From contig JAWPMN010000001.1 in assembly GCA_033344895.1 (NCBI GenBank), positions 3,852,001-3,916,000 of the forward strand: a stretch of 64,000 bases of DNA, given 5' to 3'. This stretch comes from Alphaproteobacteria bacterium (GTDB lineage Bacteria > Pseudomonadota > Alphaproteobacteria > UBA8366 > Aestuariispiraceae). A model generated the notes under the pieces. That model was not told the DNA's origin and made no database searches. It was given only the letters and a program-made list of their open reading frames with translations. Each line of letters opens with the position of its first letter. Positions within the stretch are counted from its first letter, which is position 1. The translations under genes were made by a program, and so were the position numbers. Of this stretch, positions 1 through 10,085 are shown in pieces.

Positions 1-3000
1 TTCGCCGCCGGCGTGATGGTCAGACCTTCGAGCTGCGCCGGGGTGAGGGTCACCGACCCATCTTCGTTCACCGTCCCGGCCGAGAGCGTGGCACCCTCAG
101 GGATCCCGGAGATGGTGACGGCCAGGGTCTCGGATCCGTCGGTATCGGTGAGCGCCGAGGTGATATCGAGGGCGATGGCGCTGTCTTCGCTGCCGGCCGC
201 CGCGTCGACCGCGAGGCTCGGCGTATCGGCCACGGCGTCGACCGTGACGTCCAGGGTCTCGGTCACCGTCGCCGTATCACCGCTGTCGGCATCCGTCGTC
301 GTCACCGCCACCGTCAGCGTGAAATCCGCATCGCTGTCCGCCGCCGGCGTGATGGTCAGACCTTCCAGCTGCGCCGGGGTGAGGGTGACGGAGCCATCCT
401 CATTGACAGTTCCGGCGCTGAGCGTGGCGCCTTCCGGGATGCCGGAGATCGTCACACTGGCACTGTCGCCGGCATTGACGCCGGACACATCGATGTCGAG
501 AGCAATCGCCGAGTCCTCGTCGCCCGACGCCGAGGCTGTGCCAAGGGTTGCCTCATCCGCGACCCCGGTGACGGAGACGGGCAGGGAGGCGGTCTGCGTT
601 GCGGTATCGGTGCCGTCGGTCGAGGTTGCCGTCACGGTCAGCGTGAAGTCGTCGGCACTGTTCGCCGCCGGCGTGATGGTCAGACCTTCCAGCTGCGCCG
701 GGGTCAGGGTGACCGACCCGTCCTCGTTCACCGTGCCCGCACTGAGCGTCGCACCCTCGGGAATCCCGGAGATGGTGACGGCCAGGGTCTCCGACCCGTC
801 GGTATCGGTGAGAGCCGAGGTGATGTCGAGGGCGATGGCGCTGTCTTCGCTGCCGGCCGCCGCATCGACTGCGAGGCTCGGCGTATCGGCCACGGCGTCG
901 ACCGTGACGTCCAGGGTCTCGGTCACCGTCGCCGTATCGCCGCTGTCGGCATCCGTCGTCGTCACCGCCACCGTCAGCGTGAAATCCGCATCGCTGTTCG
1001 CCGCCGGCGTGATGGTCAGACCTTCCAGTTGCGCCGGGGTCAGGGTGACGCTGCCGTCCTCGTTCACCGTGCCAGCCGAGAGCGTGGCACCTTCCGGGAT
1101 GCCGGAGATCGTCACACTGGCGCTGTCGCCGGCATTGACGCCGGACACATCGATGTCTAGCGCGATCGCTGAGTCCTCGTCGCCCGACGCCGTGGCCGTC
1201 CCGAGTGTCGCCTCATCCGCGACCCCGGTGACCGTCACCGGCAGTTCCGCCGTCTGGGTTGCGGTATCGGTCCCGTCGGTCGAGGTCGCCGTGACGGTCA
1301 GCGTGAAGTCGTCGGCGCTGTTCGCCGCCGGCGTGATGGTCAGACCTTCGAGCTGTGCCGGCGTCAGGGTCACCGACCCATCCTCGTTCACCGTGCCCGC
1401 ACTGAGGGTGGCACCCTCAGGGATCCCGGAGATGGTGACGGCGAGCGTCTCGGATCCGTCGGTGTCGGTGAGAGCCGAGGTGATGTCGAGGGCGATGGCG
1501 CTGTCTTCGCTGCCGGCCGCCGCCTCGACCGCGAGGCTCGGCGTATCGGCCACGGCGTCCACCGTGACGTCCAGGGTCTCGGTCACCGTCGCCGTATCGC
1601 CGCTGTCGCCATCCGTCGTCGTCACCGCCACCGTCAGCGTGAAATCCGCATCGCTGTCCGCAGCCGGCGTGATCGTCAGCCCCTCGAGCTGTGCCGGGGT
1701 CAGCGTCACCGATCCGTCTTCATTGACGGTTCCGGCGGAGAGGGTCGCGCCACCGGGAATGCCCGAGATGGTTACCGACGCACTGTCGCCATCGGCCACA
1801 TTGCTGACATCGATGTCGAGCGCGATCGCTGAGTCCTCGTCGCCCGACGCCGCGGCCGTTCCGAGTGTCGCCTCGTCCGCGATCCCCGTGACCGTCACCG
1901 GCAGTTCCGCCGTCTGGGTTGCGGTATCGGTCCCGTCGGTCGAGGTTGCCGTGACGGTCAGCGTGAAGTCGTCGGCACTGTTCGCGGCCGGTGTGATGGT
2001 CAGACCTTCCAGCTGCGCCGGTGTCAGGGTGACGCTGCCATCTTCATTGACGGTCCCGGCCGAGAGCGTGGCACCTTCCGGGATCCCGGAGATGGTGACG
2101 GCCAGGGTCTCGGAGCCGTCGGTATCGGTGAGCGCCGAGGTGATGTCGAGGGCGATGGCGCTGTCTTCGCTGCCGGCGGCCGCATCGACCGCGAGGCTCG
2201 GCGTGTCGGCTACAGCGTCTACCGTGACGTCCAGGGTCTCGGTTACCGTCGCCGTATCGCCGCTGTCGGCATCCGTCGTCGTCACCGCCACCGTCAGCGT
2301 GAAATCCGCATCGCTGTCCGCAGCCGGCGTGATCGTCAGACCTTCCAGCTGCGCCGGCGTCAGAGTGACGGTACCGTCCTCGTTCACCGTGCCTGCGCTG
2401 AGGGTCGCGCCATCGGGAATGCCCGAGATCGTGACGCTGGCACTGTCGCCATCGGCCACATTGCTGACGTTGATATCGAGCGCGATGGCCGAGTCCTCGT
2501 CGCCCGAGTCCGCGGCCGTCCCGAGAGTTGCCTCATCGGCCACACCGGTGACCGTCACCGGCAGTTCCGCCGTCTGCGTCGCCGTATCGGTCCCGTCGGT
2601 CGAGGTTGCCGTGACGGTCAGCGTGAAGTCGTCGGCACTGTTCGCCGCCGGCGTGATGGTCAGACCTTCGAGCTGCGCCGGGGTGAGGGTCACCGACCCA
2701 TCTTCGTTCACCGTCCCGGCCGAGAGCGTGGCACCCTCAGGGATCCCGGAGATGGTGACGGCCAGGGTCTCGGATCCGTCGGTATCGGTGAGCGCCGAGG
2801 TGATATCGAGGGCGATGGCGCTGTCTTCGCTGCCGGCCGCCGCGTCGACCGCGAGGCTCGGCGTATCGGCCACGGCGTCGACCGTGACGTCCAGGGTCTC
2901 GGTCACCGTCGCCGTATCACCGCTGTCGGCATCCGTCGTCGTCACCGCCACCGTCAGCGTGAAATCCGCATCGCTGTCCGCCGCCGGCGTGATGGTCAGA

Positions 3001-3960
3001 CCTTCCAGCTGCGCCGGGGTGAGGGTGACGGAGCCATCCTCATTGACAGTTCCGGCGCTGAGCGTGGCGCCTTCCGGGATGCCGGAGATCGTCACACTGG
3101 CACTGTCGCCGGCATTGACGCCGGACACATCGATGTCGAGAGCAATCGCCGAGTCCTCGTCGCCCGACGCCGAGGCTGTGCCAAGGGTTGCCTCATCCGC
3201 GACCCCGGTGACGGAGACGGGCAGGGAGGCGGTCTGCGTTGCGGTATCGGTGCCGTCGGTCGAGGTTGCCGTCACGGTCAGCGTGAAGTCGTCGGCACTG
3301 TTCGCCGCCGGCGTGATGGTCAGACCTTCCAGCTGCGCCGGGGTCAGGGTGACCGACCCGTCCTCGTTCACCGTGCCCGCACTGAGCGTCGCACCCTCGG
3401 GAATCCCGGAGATGGTGACGGCCAGGGTCTCCGACCCGTCGGTATCGGTGAGAGCCGAGGTGATGTCGAGGGCGATGGCGCTGTCTTCGCTGCCGGCCGC
3501 CGCATCGACTGCGAGGCTCGGCGTATCGGCCACGGCGTCGACCGTGACGTCCAGGGTCTCGGTCACCGTCGCCGTATCGCCGCTGTCGGCATCCGTCGTC
3601 GTCACCGCCACCGTCAGCGTGAAATCCGCATCGCTGTCCGCGGCCGGCGTAATCGTCAGACCTTCCAGCTGCGCCGGGGTCAGGGTGACGGAGCCGTCCT
3701 CGTTCACCGTGCCCGCGGACAGGGTCGCCCCTTCAGGAATGCCCGAGATCGTGACGCTGGCACTGTCGCCGGCATTGACGCCGGACACATCGATATCCAA
3801 TGCAATGGCGCTGTCCTCGTCGCCGGAAGCCGCGGCCGTCCCGAGCGTCGCCTCGTCGGCCACACCGGTCACCGTCACCGGCAGTTCCGCCGTCTGCGTT
3901 GCGGTATCGGTTCCGTCGGTCGAGGTCGCCGTGACGGTCAGCGTGAAGTCATCCGCGCTG
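1..3960 (-). repeat. Coding tandem array: six copies of a 660-bp two-module repeat
   Basis: The array has an exact 660-bp period without indels (unit edges at 1, 661, 1321, 1981, 2641, 3301 and 3961 in plus coordinates). Each unit encodes two alternating 110-residue modules. One type carries a TDTDGSETLAVTISG stretch, the other a DVSGVNAGDSASVTISG stretch or a variant with VADGDSASVTISG. Because the period is a multiple of three, length changes by recombination would keep the adhesin in frame. Confidence 0.95.
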
Positions 3961-5177
3961 TTCGCCGCCGGCGTGATGGTCAGACCCTCGAGCTGTGCCG
4001 GCGTCAGGGTGACGGAGCCATCCTCGTTCACCGTGCCCGCACTGAGGGTCGCACCCTCAGGAATCCCGGAAATGGTGATCGAGAGTGTCTCCGACTCGTC
4101 AGACAAAACGGCTTGGATGTCGAGGTCGATTTCGGTGTCTTCCAGGCCCGAGGCGGGTGTGGAAAGGGTCAGGGTCGGGAGGTCGGCTTCAGGATCGATC
4201 TGGACCGAGACGGTATCCGATACAACGGTCCGTGCGCCGCCGTTACTTTCCACGGCAATGGCGCGCACGGTCAGGTCTATGGATCCGTCGAAATTTGTCG
4301 GGGGAGTCAACATGAGGCCCGCAAGATCCGATTCCGTCAGAACCCAGGCTTCGGAGACGGGGTCATGAACGCCGGCGCTCAATTGTGCGCCCTCCGGCAG
4401 TCCGGAAATGGTGATCGCCAGTGTTTCGGAACCGTCGAGATCCGTCAGAGCGGCCTCGATTGTGAGTGCTACGGACTGATCTTCCGATCCGGTGATGGCG
4501 TTCGATACAGCCAAATCCGGTGCACTGGCGCCGGTGTCGGCGCTTGCCGAACCCCCTGATGAGCCATTGCCGCCGGAAGCGCCGCCGCTTGCGGATTCGC
4601 TATCCGACCCGCCGCCGGATGCGTTATCGCCGCCGGCTTGAGAATTTCCGCTTTGCGATTGGCCACCGCCACCGCCGCCACCCCCAAGTGAGCCAAGCGG
4701 CGCATTCTGTGAGTCCTCGGAATCGGAGTTCAGTGCCTCGTTTTCGAACCGATTGGCTTCTGCCCGGTTCGTCGTCGATGACGGGATTGCCGTCTCGCCG
4801 GCCGCCGTCTCGATATCTGCAAGCGCCTCTGCAAGGCCCGATCCGAGCCCGTACTCCTCCAGAAAATCCGGTGCCTCCTGCAGAGACCCATCCGGCAGAG
4901 CGACAAGCTCAAGCATGCCCTCCGACACAGCCGGCACGAAATCCTTGAGGACGATGAATTCGCCGTCCTCGGTGATGATGGCCAGATCATCCTCGAAAAC
5001 GGCAATCAGCTGAGCGGTTTCCGGATCGAACACGATCCGCAACCTGCCGTCCTGGATCATGCCGTCTTCTTGGACGTTAATGACTTCAGCCGCCTCGATC
5101 AGGTGATCGGGCAGGGGCTTGTTGCCTCCACCGTTCAGCACCAGTTCCTGCAGCTCGACGAGATCCATTTCGGCCAT
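1..5177 (-). CDS. Giant repetitive surface adhesin (BapA/RTX-like), C-terminus outside window
   Basis: The reverse strand is open from an ATG at 5177 to the window edge, giving 1725 codons with no stop. The start has GGAG about 8 nt upstream; an in-frame ATG at 5192 lacks such a site. Residues 1 to about 125 form an acidic N-terminal domain. A Gly/Ser/Asn-rich linker follows (roughly 145-215), then at least fourteen beta-rich modules of about 110 residues, each carrying a motif like SGIPEGATLSAGTVNEDG. The first module is divergent (SGLPEGAQLSAG); the next thirteen are nearly identical. Acidic repeated modules of this kind are known from large type I-secreted adhesins of the BapA/LapA/RTX class, which act at the cell surface in attachment and biofilm formation. 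The secretion signal and any RTX nonapeptides would lie beyond position 1 and are not seen. No signal peptide is visible at the N-terminus, which fits type I secretion. Confidence 0.85.
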   Translation of the reverse strand, partial: MAEMDLVELQELVLNGGGNKPLPDHLIEAAEVINVQEDGMIQDGRLRIVFDPETAQLIAVFEDDLAIITEDGEFIVLKDFVPAVSEGMLELVALPDGSLQEAPDFLEEYGLGSGLAEALADIETAAGETAIPSSTTNRAEANRFENEALNSDSEDSQNAPLGSLGGGGGGGGQSQSGNSQAGGDNASGGGSDSESASGGASGGNGSSGGSASADTGASAPDLAVSNAITGSEDQSVALTIEAALTDLDGSETLAITISGLPEGAQLSAGVHDPVSEAWVLTESDLAGLMLTPPTNFDGSIDLTVRAIAVESNGGARTVVSDTVSVQIDPEADLPTLTLSTPASGLEDTEIDLDIQAVLSDESETLSITISGIPEGATLSAGTVNEDGSVTLTPAQLEGLTITPAANSADDFTLTVTATSTDGTDTATQTAELPVTVTGVADEATLGTAAASGDEDSAIALDIDVSGVNAGDSASVTISGIPEGATLSAGTVNEDGSVTLTPAQLEGLTITPAADSDADFTLTVAVTTTDADSGDTATVTETLDVTVDAVADTPSLAVDAAAGSEDSAIALDITSALTDTDGSETLAVTISGIPEGATLSAGTVNEDGSVTLTPAQLEGLTITPAANSADDFTLTVTATSTDGTDTATQTASLPVSVTGVADEATLGTASASGDEDSAIALDIDVSGVNAGDSASVTISGIPEGATLSAGTVNEDGSVTLTPAQLEGLTITPAADSDADFTLTVAVTTTDADSGDTATVTETLDVTVDAVADTPSLAVDAAAGSEDSAIALDITSALTDTDGSETLAVTISGIPEGATLSAGTVNEDGSVTLTPAQLEGLTITPAANSADDFTLTVTATSTDGTDTATQTAELPVTVTGVADEATLGTAADSGDEDSAIALDINVSNVADGDSASVTISGIPDGATLSAGTVNEDGTVTLTPAQLEGLTITPAADSDADFTLTVAVTTTDADSGDTATVTETLDVTVDAVADTPSLAVDAAAGSEDSAIALDITSALTDTDGSETLAVTISGIPEGATLSAGTVNEDGSVTLTPAQLEGLTITPAANSADDFTLTVTATSTDGTDTATQTAELPVTVTGIADEATLGTAAASGDEDSAIALDIDVSNVADGDSASVTISGIPGGATLSAGTVNEDGSVTLTPAQLEGLTITPAADSDADFTLTVAVTTTDGDSGDTATVTETLDVTVDAVADTPSLAVEAAAGSEDSAIALDITSALTDTDGSETLAVTISGIPEGATLSAGTVNEDGSVTLTPAQLEGLTITPAANSADDFTLTVTATSTDGTDTATQTAELPVTVTGVADEATLGTATASGDEDSAIALDIDVSGVNAGDSASVTISGIPEGATLSAGTVNEDGSVTLTPAQLEGLTITPAANSDADFTLTVAVTTTDADSGDTATVTETLDVTVDAVADTPSLAVDAAAGSEDSAIALDITSALTDTDGSETLAVTISGIPEGATLSAGTVNEDGSVTLTPAQLEGLTITPAANSADDFTLTVTATSTDGTDTATQTASLPVSVTGVADEATLGTASASGDEDSAIALDIDVSGVNAGDSASVTISGIPEGATLSAGTVNEDGSVTLTPAQLEGLTITPAADSDADFTLTVAVTTTDADSGDTATVTETLDVTVDAVADTPSLAVDAAAGSEDSAIALDITSALTDTDGSETLAVTISGIPEGATLSAGTVNEDGSVTLTPAQLEGLTITPAA
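2641..3637 (-). repeat. 997-bp exact direct repeat of 1-997
   Basis: Line-by-line comparison finds no difference between 1-997 and 2641-3637; the first mismatch is at 998 versus 3638. Other unit pairs in the same array differ at many third-codon positions. The offset is 2640 bp, which is four 660-bp units. The identical tract reaches the window edge, so its true length is unknown. Confidence 0.93.
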
Positions 5178-5392
5178 AACAGCTATCTCCATACCGCGCG
5201 CCACTTATTGCGCGGAGGCATCTTCAACAAACCGAGTCGCACACCATGTGCCGCGAGACGGCGATATCCGCACCGTAAGGGTGCCACAGGCAGGTTTAAA
5301 ACTCAGTGATGATCGTCACAGTTTTAACTAAATCTGCCAAAAAACCGTCGAAAACCTGTTCGATCCACGAACAATCCTCCGGACAAGGCGCG

Positions 5393-5983
5393 CTAGCCCC
5401 CAAAATCTGCCTCGTTTTCGGTAAACAAGCGATTAAGGGATGCGTCCCAATTGACCGTGATGTCTGAAAACCCTCGTGCCGGGGCCTCCGCGAGGTCAAG
5501 CGCCCGCGATTCACCGCCAACCAAGAAATCCAGGTCGGCCGCAGTCAGGTCGCGCATGTCGAGGATGCCGTCAGCGTCCATGTTCAAGTCGGGCTCCCCG
5601 ACGCTCGTATCGGAGGATGTTTCGATGGAATAAATCAATTGCTCGAGAACGTCCTGGCCGGCAAACGTCTCAAGGAAGTCAATCGGATCGTATTCCGGCC
5701 CGTCGGACAGAGCGATTATCTTGAGCGTGTCGGTTTCCAGCCAGGACCAGAAATTCGGCAGGACATAAACGGCAACAGGCGTCGAAACGAGCAACCCGTC
5801 CTCGGTCGGCAGGACGATAACGGCGTCGTCGTGCGAGACGGGGAGGGTGAGCCGCCCGTCTGAAAAGAATGCCCCGTCATCCAGCGAAAGAGTGATTTCG
5901 GGAAAGGAGGACTGAGCAGGGTCTGCGTCGGACTTTGATAGGTCGCGGACGGAGAACTCGGCGTTTACAGGGACTTCTGCCAT
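5393..5983 (-). CDS. Small acidic protein with a dockerin/EF-hand-like segment, upstream of the adhesin
   Basis: This 196-residue acidic protein has no signal peptide or membrane segment. GGAG sits about 8 nt before the ATG. It lies 215 bp upstream of the adhesin on the same strand and may share its transcription. Residues near 135-155 read DLNMDADGILDMRDL, resembling a dockerin or EF-hand calcium loop. The middle part (TEDG, then ALSDG, then DPIDFLETF) parallels the adhesin N-terminal domain (TEDGEF, VALPDG, APDFLEEYG), so the two may share a domain. I do not recognise a named family. A role with the adhesin is inferred from position and this weak similarity only. Confidence 0.6.
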   Translation of the reverse strand: MAEVPVNAEFSVRDLSKSDADPAQSSFPEITLSLDDGAFFSDGRLTLPVSHDDAVIVLPTEDGLLVSTPVAVYVLPNFWSWLETDTLKIIALSDGPEYDPIDFLETFAGQDVLEQLIYSIETSSDTSVGEPDLNMDADGILDMRDLTAADLDFLVGGESRALDLAEAPARGFSDITVNWDASLNRLFTENEADFGG

Positions 5984-6234
5984 GACGCGCCTCCAGAGAT
6001 ATGCCGGATGGAGGCTATTCTGCGCTCATCCACTCAGCGTTATCCAGTTGCGCAGTGCAGGCATCGCTTGTTGGCCCGAAGCAACACGACGACGAAGGGC
6101 GAAGCCGTGGCGCTCTATGCGCCGCCAAGCTGACGGGCCATTCCAAATCCGCAACCGGTCCATAGTGGGGTACCGCCGAAGATATCAGCGATCAACAGAA
6201 TTTACCTAAATTTTTATTAAAAAACGTATGGTAT

Positions 6235-7272
<1,038 letters not shown>

Positions 7273-7309
7273 CTAGTCGTCCGGTGCGAGGCGGGCAATT
7301 GCCCTTCGA

Positions 7310-9265
7310 CTAGTCGCCTGCCACGGCCGCCTTGGCGGGAAGTCGAGCCGACTTCCAGCAGGTGATGGCCCGTGTGCCGGCTCCCGGATTGCTGAAGATC
7401 TCAAACGCGCCTGCATTCAGGGACATCAGTTGCGACACGATGGCCAGTCCGAGGCCGGATCCTGTGGAGGTGCTTCTCACATGCGGGGAATGGGCGTGCG
7501 GGAAAGGCTGGCCGACCATGTCCATCAGATCGTCGGACATGCCCGGGCCTTCGTCGGAAATGACCACACGGGTGAAGCCGTCTTCCTGGCCGGGGCTGTC
7601 AGGCCGGTCAGTGTTCCGGGCGATTGTCTCGATGGTGACCGCCCCTCCGCCGTGGTGAATTCCGTTCGAAATCAGATTGATCATCACCTGGCGGAACGCG
7701 CGCCGGTCCGCCTGGACGTGAACCGGGCCGGGCGGGGCAACGAAACGAATGGATGCATCGGGTCCCTGGGAGCTTTGCATCGTCCGTGCGATTTCGGAAA
7801 TCGTCTTGACGATATCAAACGTCTCCGGGGTCATCTTCTGGCTGCCGCGCTCGATTGCGGCCATATCCAGCATATCGCTGACCAGCGTCAGAAGATGTTC
7901 ACCGCTTCCCTTGATGTCGTTTAGATATTCGTTCGACCGGATCGGGTCATTTCGAATCGACTCGACCGTGAGCAGCATCTCCGCGATACCGATGACGCCG
8001 TTCAACGGGGTTCTCAGTTCGTGGCTCATGCTGTGCAAAAACTCGGTCTTGGCCCGGTTCGCACGCTCGGCCTGCAGTTCCGCACGTTTGACGTCGGTGA
8101 TGTCGGTTGAAAGGAATACCGTACCGCCATCCGACGTGTGTCGCTGCCGAACCAGCGCCCATTGGTGTGGACGGGGCTGCCACAAAAGGGGGCTCTTGGG
8201 AGTCGCATGATGCTCCATGATTTCCCCGGCACGATCCAGGACATCGACATCCGGATCGGCGGCAAAGGCGCGGTTAAGATGGCCCCTCATGATCACTTCG
8301 AAATGCAGCCCGGAAGGGTCTGAATTTTCAGGGCAATAGGACTCTCGGAAGTGGCTGTTCCAGAAGACGAGCTTGTCCGACGCATCAAATATGGCGAAAT
8401 CGTCGGCCAAGGTTTCCATGGCTTCTGACAGACGTCGGTCGCTGACCATGGCGCGGCGGGACGCCTCTTCTCTGTGCAGGACTTCCCGGGCGAGTCTTCG
8501 GTCATATGCCAGGGCGCCGCCGGCGGCCGCCAGAATGGTCAGAGTAGCGACCCCGGTAACTGCAGCGAGAATGTCGGGATTGTATGGGCTGAGGCTGAAA
8601 TCATGGGCGGCGGATGTATAGCACAGGGTCGACGCCATCGCGGTATAATGCATGCCGGCCACCGCAATCCCGATAATGCCCGCGGCCACGACACTGGCGG
8701 AAATCTGAAGTTCGTCGCCGCGGCGTACAATCCATTTTGCAATAGACAGCGCCACAAGGCCGAGTGCGACGGCCACAGCGATTGATGCGCTGAACAGGAT
8801 CGCGTCGTATCGAACGATTGCGTTCACTTCCATGGCGGCCATGCCGCTGTAATGCATGGCCCCGATCCCGCCGCCGAATGCGATCGACCCGAGAATCAGA
8901 GCCCGCGTGCCATGGCTGCGGCTGCCGACCAGCCGAATGGCGGCGAACGACCCTGCAACTGCAGGAAGGGCGGAAACGGCGGTCAGTAGGACATCGTAAC
9001 CAATGGGTATCGGCAGGCGATAAGCGAGCATGCCAACAAAATGCATGGACCAGACGCCGAGGCCCATAATCACCGAGCCGATGACCTGCCAAGTCGTTTG
9101 CGCCGGACCTTTTGGTTGCTCGGCTACGTGAATGAGAAGCCGGATAAAGGCAAAGCCCGCCAGTCCGGCAATCAGATAGGATGTGGCTACAAGTGTGAGA
9201 TCGTACTGGGCTGTCAGCGCCCTTGACGAGTCCAATCCAATTGAGAAATACGACGCCAGATCCAT
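7310..9265 (-). CDS. MHYT-domain sensor histidine kinase with PAS domain
   Basis: This is a 651-residue inner-membrane sensor kinase. The N-terminal ~250 residues hold about seven hydrophobic segments with three MHYT-type motifs: SMHFVGM, AMHYSGM and GMHYTAM. MHYT domains are proposed to bind a metal and sense a diatomic gas. A PAS-like region follows (about 285-385), then a HisKA domain with the H-box MSHELRTPLNGVIG and a GHKL ATPase with N-box NLISNGIHHGGG, G1 DEGPGMS and G2 GSGLGLAI. It has no receiver domain and no adjacent response regulator, so the partner is encoded elsewhere. The ATG start at 9265 has only a weak ribosome-binding site. Confidence 0.88.
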   Translation of the reverse strand: MDLASYFSIGLDSSRALTAQYDLTLVATSYLIAGLAGFAFIRLLIHVAEQPKGPAQTTWQVIGSVIMGLGVWSMHFVGMLAYRLPIPIGYDVLLTAVSALPAVAGSFAAIRLVGSRSHGTRALILGSIAFGGGIGAMHYSGMAAMEVNAIVRYDAILFSASIAVAVALGLVALSIAKWIVRRGDELQISASVVAAGIIGIAVAGMHYTAMASTLCYTSAAHDFSLSPYNPDILAAVTGVATLTILAAAGGALAYDRRLAREVLHREEASRRAMVSDRRLSEAMETLADDFAIFDASDKLVFWNSHFRESYCPENSDPSGLHFEVIMRGHLNRAFAADPDVDVLDRAGEIMEHHATPKSPLLWQPRPHQWALVRQRHTSDGGTVFLSTDITDVKRAELQAERANRAKTEFLHSMSHELRTPLNGVIGIAEMLLTVESIRNDPIRSNEYLNDIKGSGEHLLTLVSDMLDMAAIERGSQKMTPETFDIVKTISEIARTMQSSQGPDASIRFVAPPGPVHVQADRRAFRQVMINLISNGIHHGGGAVTIETIARNTDRPDSPGQEDGFTRVVISDEGPGMSDDLMDMVGQPFPHAHSPHVRSTSTGSGLGLAIVSQLMSLNAGAFEIFSNPGAGTRAITCWKSARLPAKAAVAGD

Positions 9266-9410
9266 AAGGGCACTTTACTTAGGTCACGCCTGACGCATGC
9301 TTCTGCACCTGCTCAGGCTCGTCAGCACACCCAATTGGATAGCATAATATAGAACGCATCAATATTTCGAAACCGACAACTTACCGAAATCGCAAGTAAA
9401 GTGTTCGCGG

Positions 9411-9440
9411 AAAAGAAGAGGGGCGGACACAGTCCGCCCC
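9411..9440 (-). terminator. Intrinsic terminator after osmC-like gene
   Basis: A perfect 9-bp stem (9420-9428 with 9432-9440, GGGGCGGAC/GTCCGCCCC) with a 3-nt loop is followed on the minus strand by TCTTCTTTT. It lies 30-60 bp past the osmC-like stop and should end the metY-osmC transcript. Confidence 0.88.
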
Positions 9441-9470
9441 AAATGCACGCGACGATGGAATACTTTCGTG

Positions 9471-10055
9471 TTAGCCCGCCAGGCCTGCAAACAGAGCTGG
9501 ATCGGAATCGATCTCGTCTCCATCCGGCTGGCGACTGGTTCTGGCGGCAACCGGCGTAGCGTTCCGGATGACATCGAGAACCGGGCAATGGGCGTCCACG
9601 GCGCGTTTCAGGCGGTCCAGCTCTGCCGCCGATGCGTCGCTGTCGAGTTCGACCTGAATATCCAGGCCGCGGAAGCCGGGGCGGGCGCTCGGGTCGATGG
9701 CGAACATGCCGCGCAGGTCGATATCGCCCTTAACCGTTGCGGAGACGCCGCGCAGCGGAATGCCGAGCTTGTCCGCATACAGTCGATAGGTGATCTCCTG
9801 GCAGGATGCGATGGCAGCGAGGACCAGTTCAATGGGGTTGGGCCCCAGATCCTGGCCACCCAAGGCCTTCGGTTCGTCAACCGTGAGCAGATAGTCGCGA
9901 GCTTCAACCTCGCTGTGCAGACCAGAAATCTGGCGGGATTGGACTTCGAAACGCGCGACCGCCTTCGAGGCGTCTCCGCGGATCGTGTCGGCAATGCGGT
10001 CGAACGTGCCGGCAAAACCGACTTTCGCAGGGGCATCCTTGACTTGGAAAGACAT
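9471..10055 (-). CDS. OsmC family peroxiredoxin-like protein
   Basis: This 194-residue cytoplasmic protein carries both conserved cysteines of the OsmC/Ohr superfamily: C85 in AIASCQEITY and C157 in AHCPVLDVI. In that family they form the thiol peroxidase site for organic hydroperoxides. The sequence is closer to the general OsmC branch than to Ohr. The gene starts 30 bp after metY on the same strand and ahead of a strong terminator, so it is probably the second gene of a SAM-regulated metY-osmC operon. A link between sulfur amino-acid supply and thiol peroxidase activity is inferred from this context. Confidence 0.85.
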   Translation of the reverse strand: MSFQVKDAPAKVGFAGTFDRIADTIRGDASKAVARFEVQSRQISGLHSEVEARDYLLTVDEPKALGGQDLGPNPIELVLAAIASCQEITYRLYADKLGIPLRGVSATVKGDIDLRGMFAIDPSARPGFRGLDIQVELDSDASAAELDRLKRAVDAHCPVLDVIRNATPVAARTSRQPDGDEIDSDPALFAGLAG

Positions 10056-10085
10056 CGGATCGGTCCTTTCGTGAAACGACGGTTC

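Noticed and set aside
1-3960. CRISPR array
   Set aside because: The repeats are long (660 bp), contiguous, without spacers, and coding in one frame.
13-4368. 1451-codon open frame on the plus strand across the adhesin repeats
   Set aside because: It is antisense to the adhesin. The repeat period is a multiple of three, so one chance open frame stays open; its translation is Ser/Val-rich, low-complexity and has no family features, whereas the minus frame gives clear beta-rich modules.
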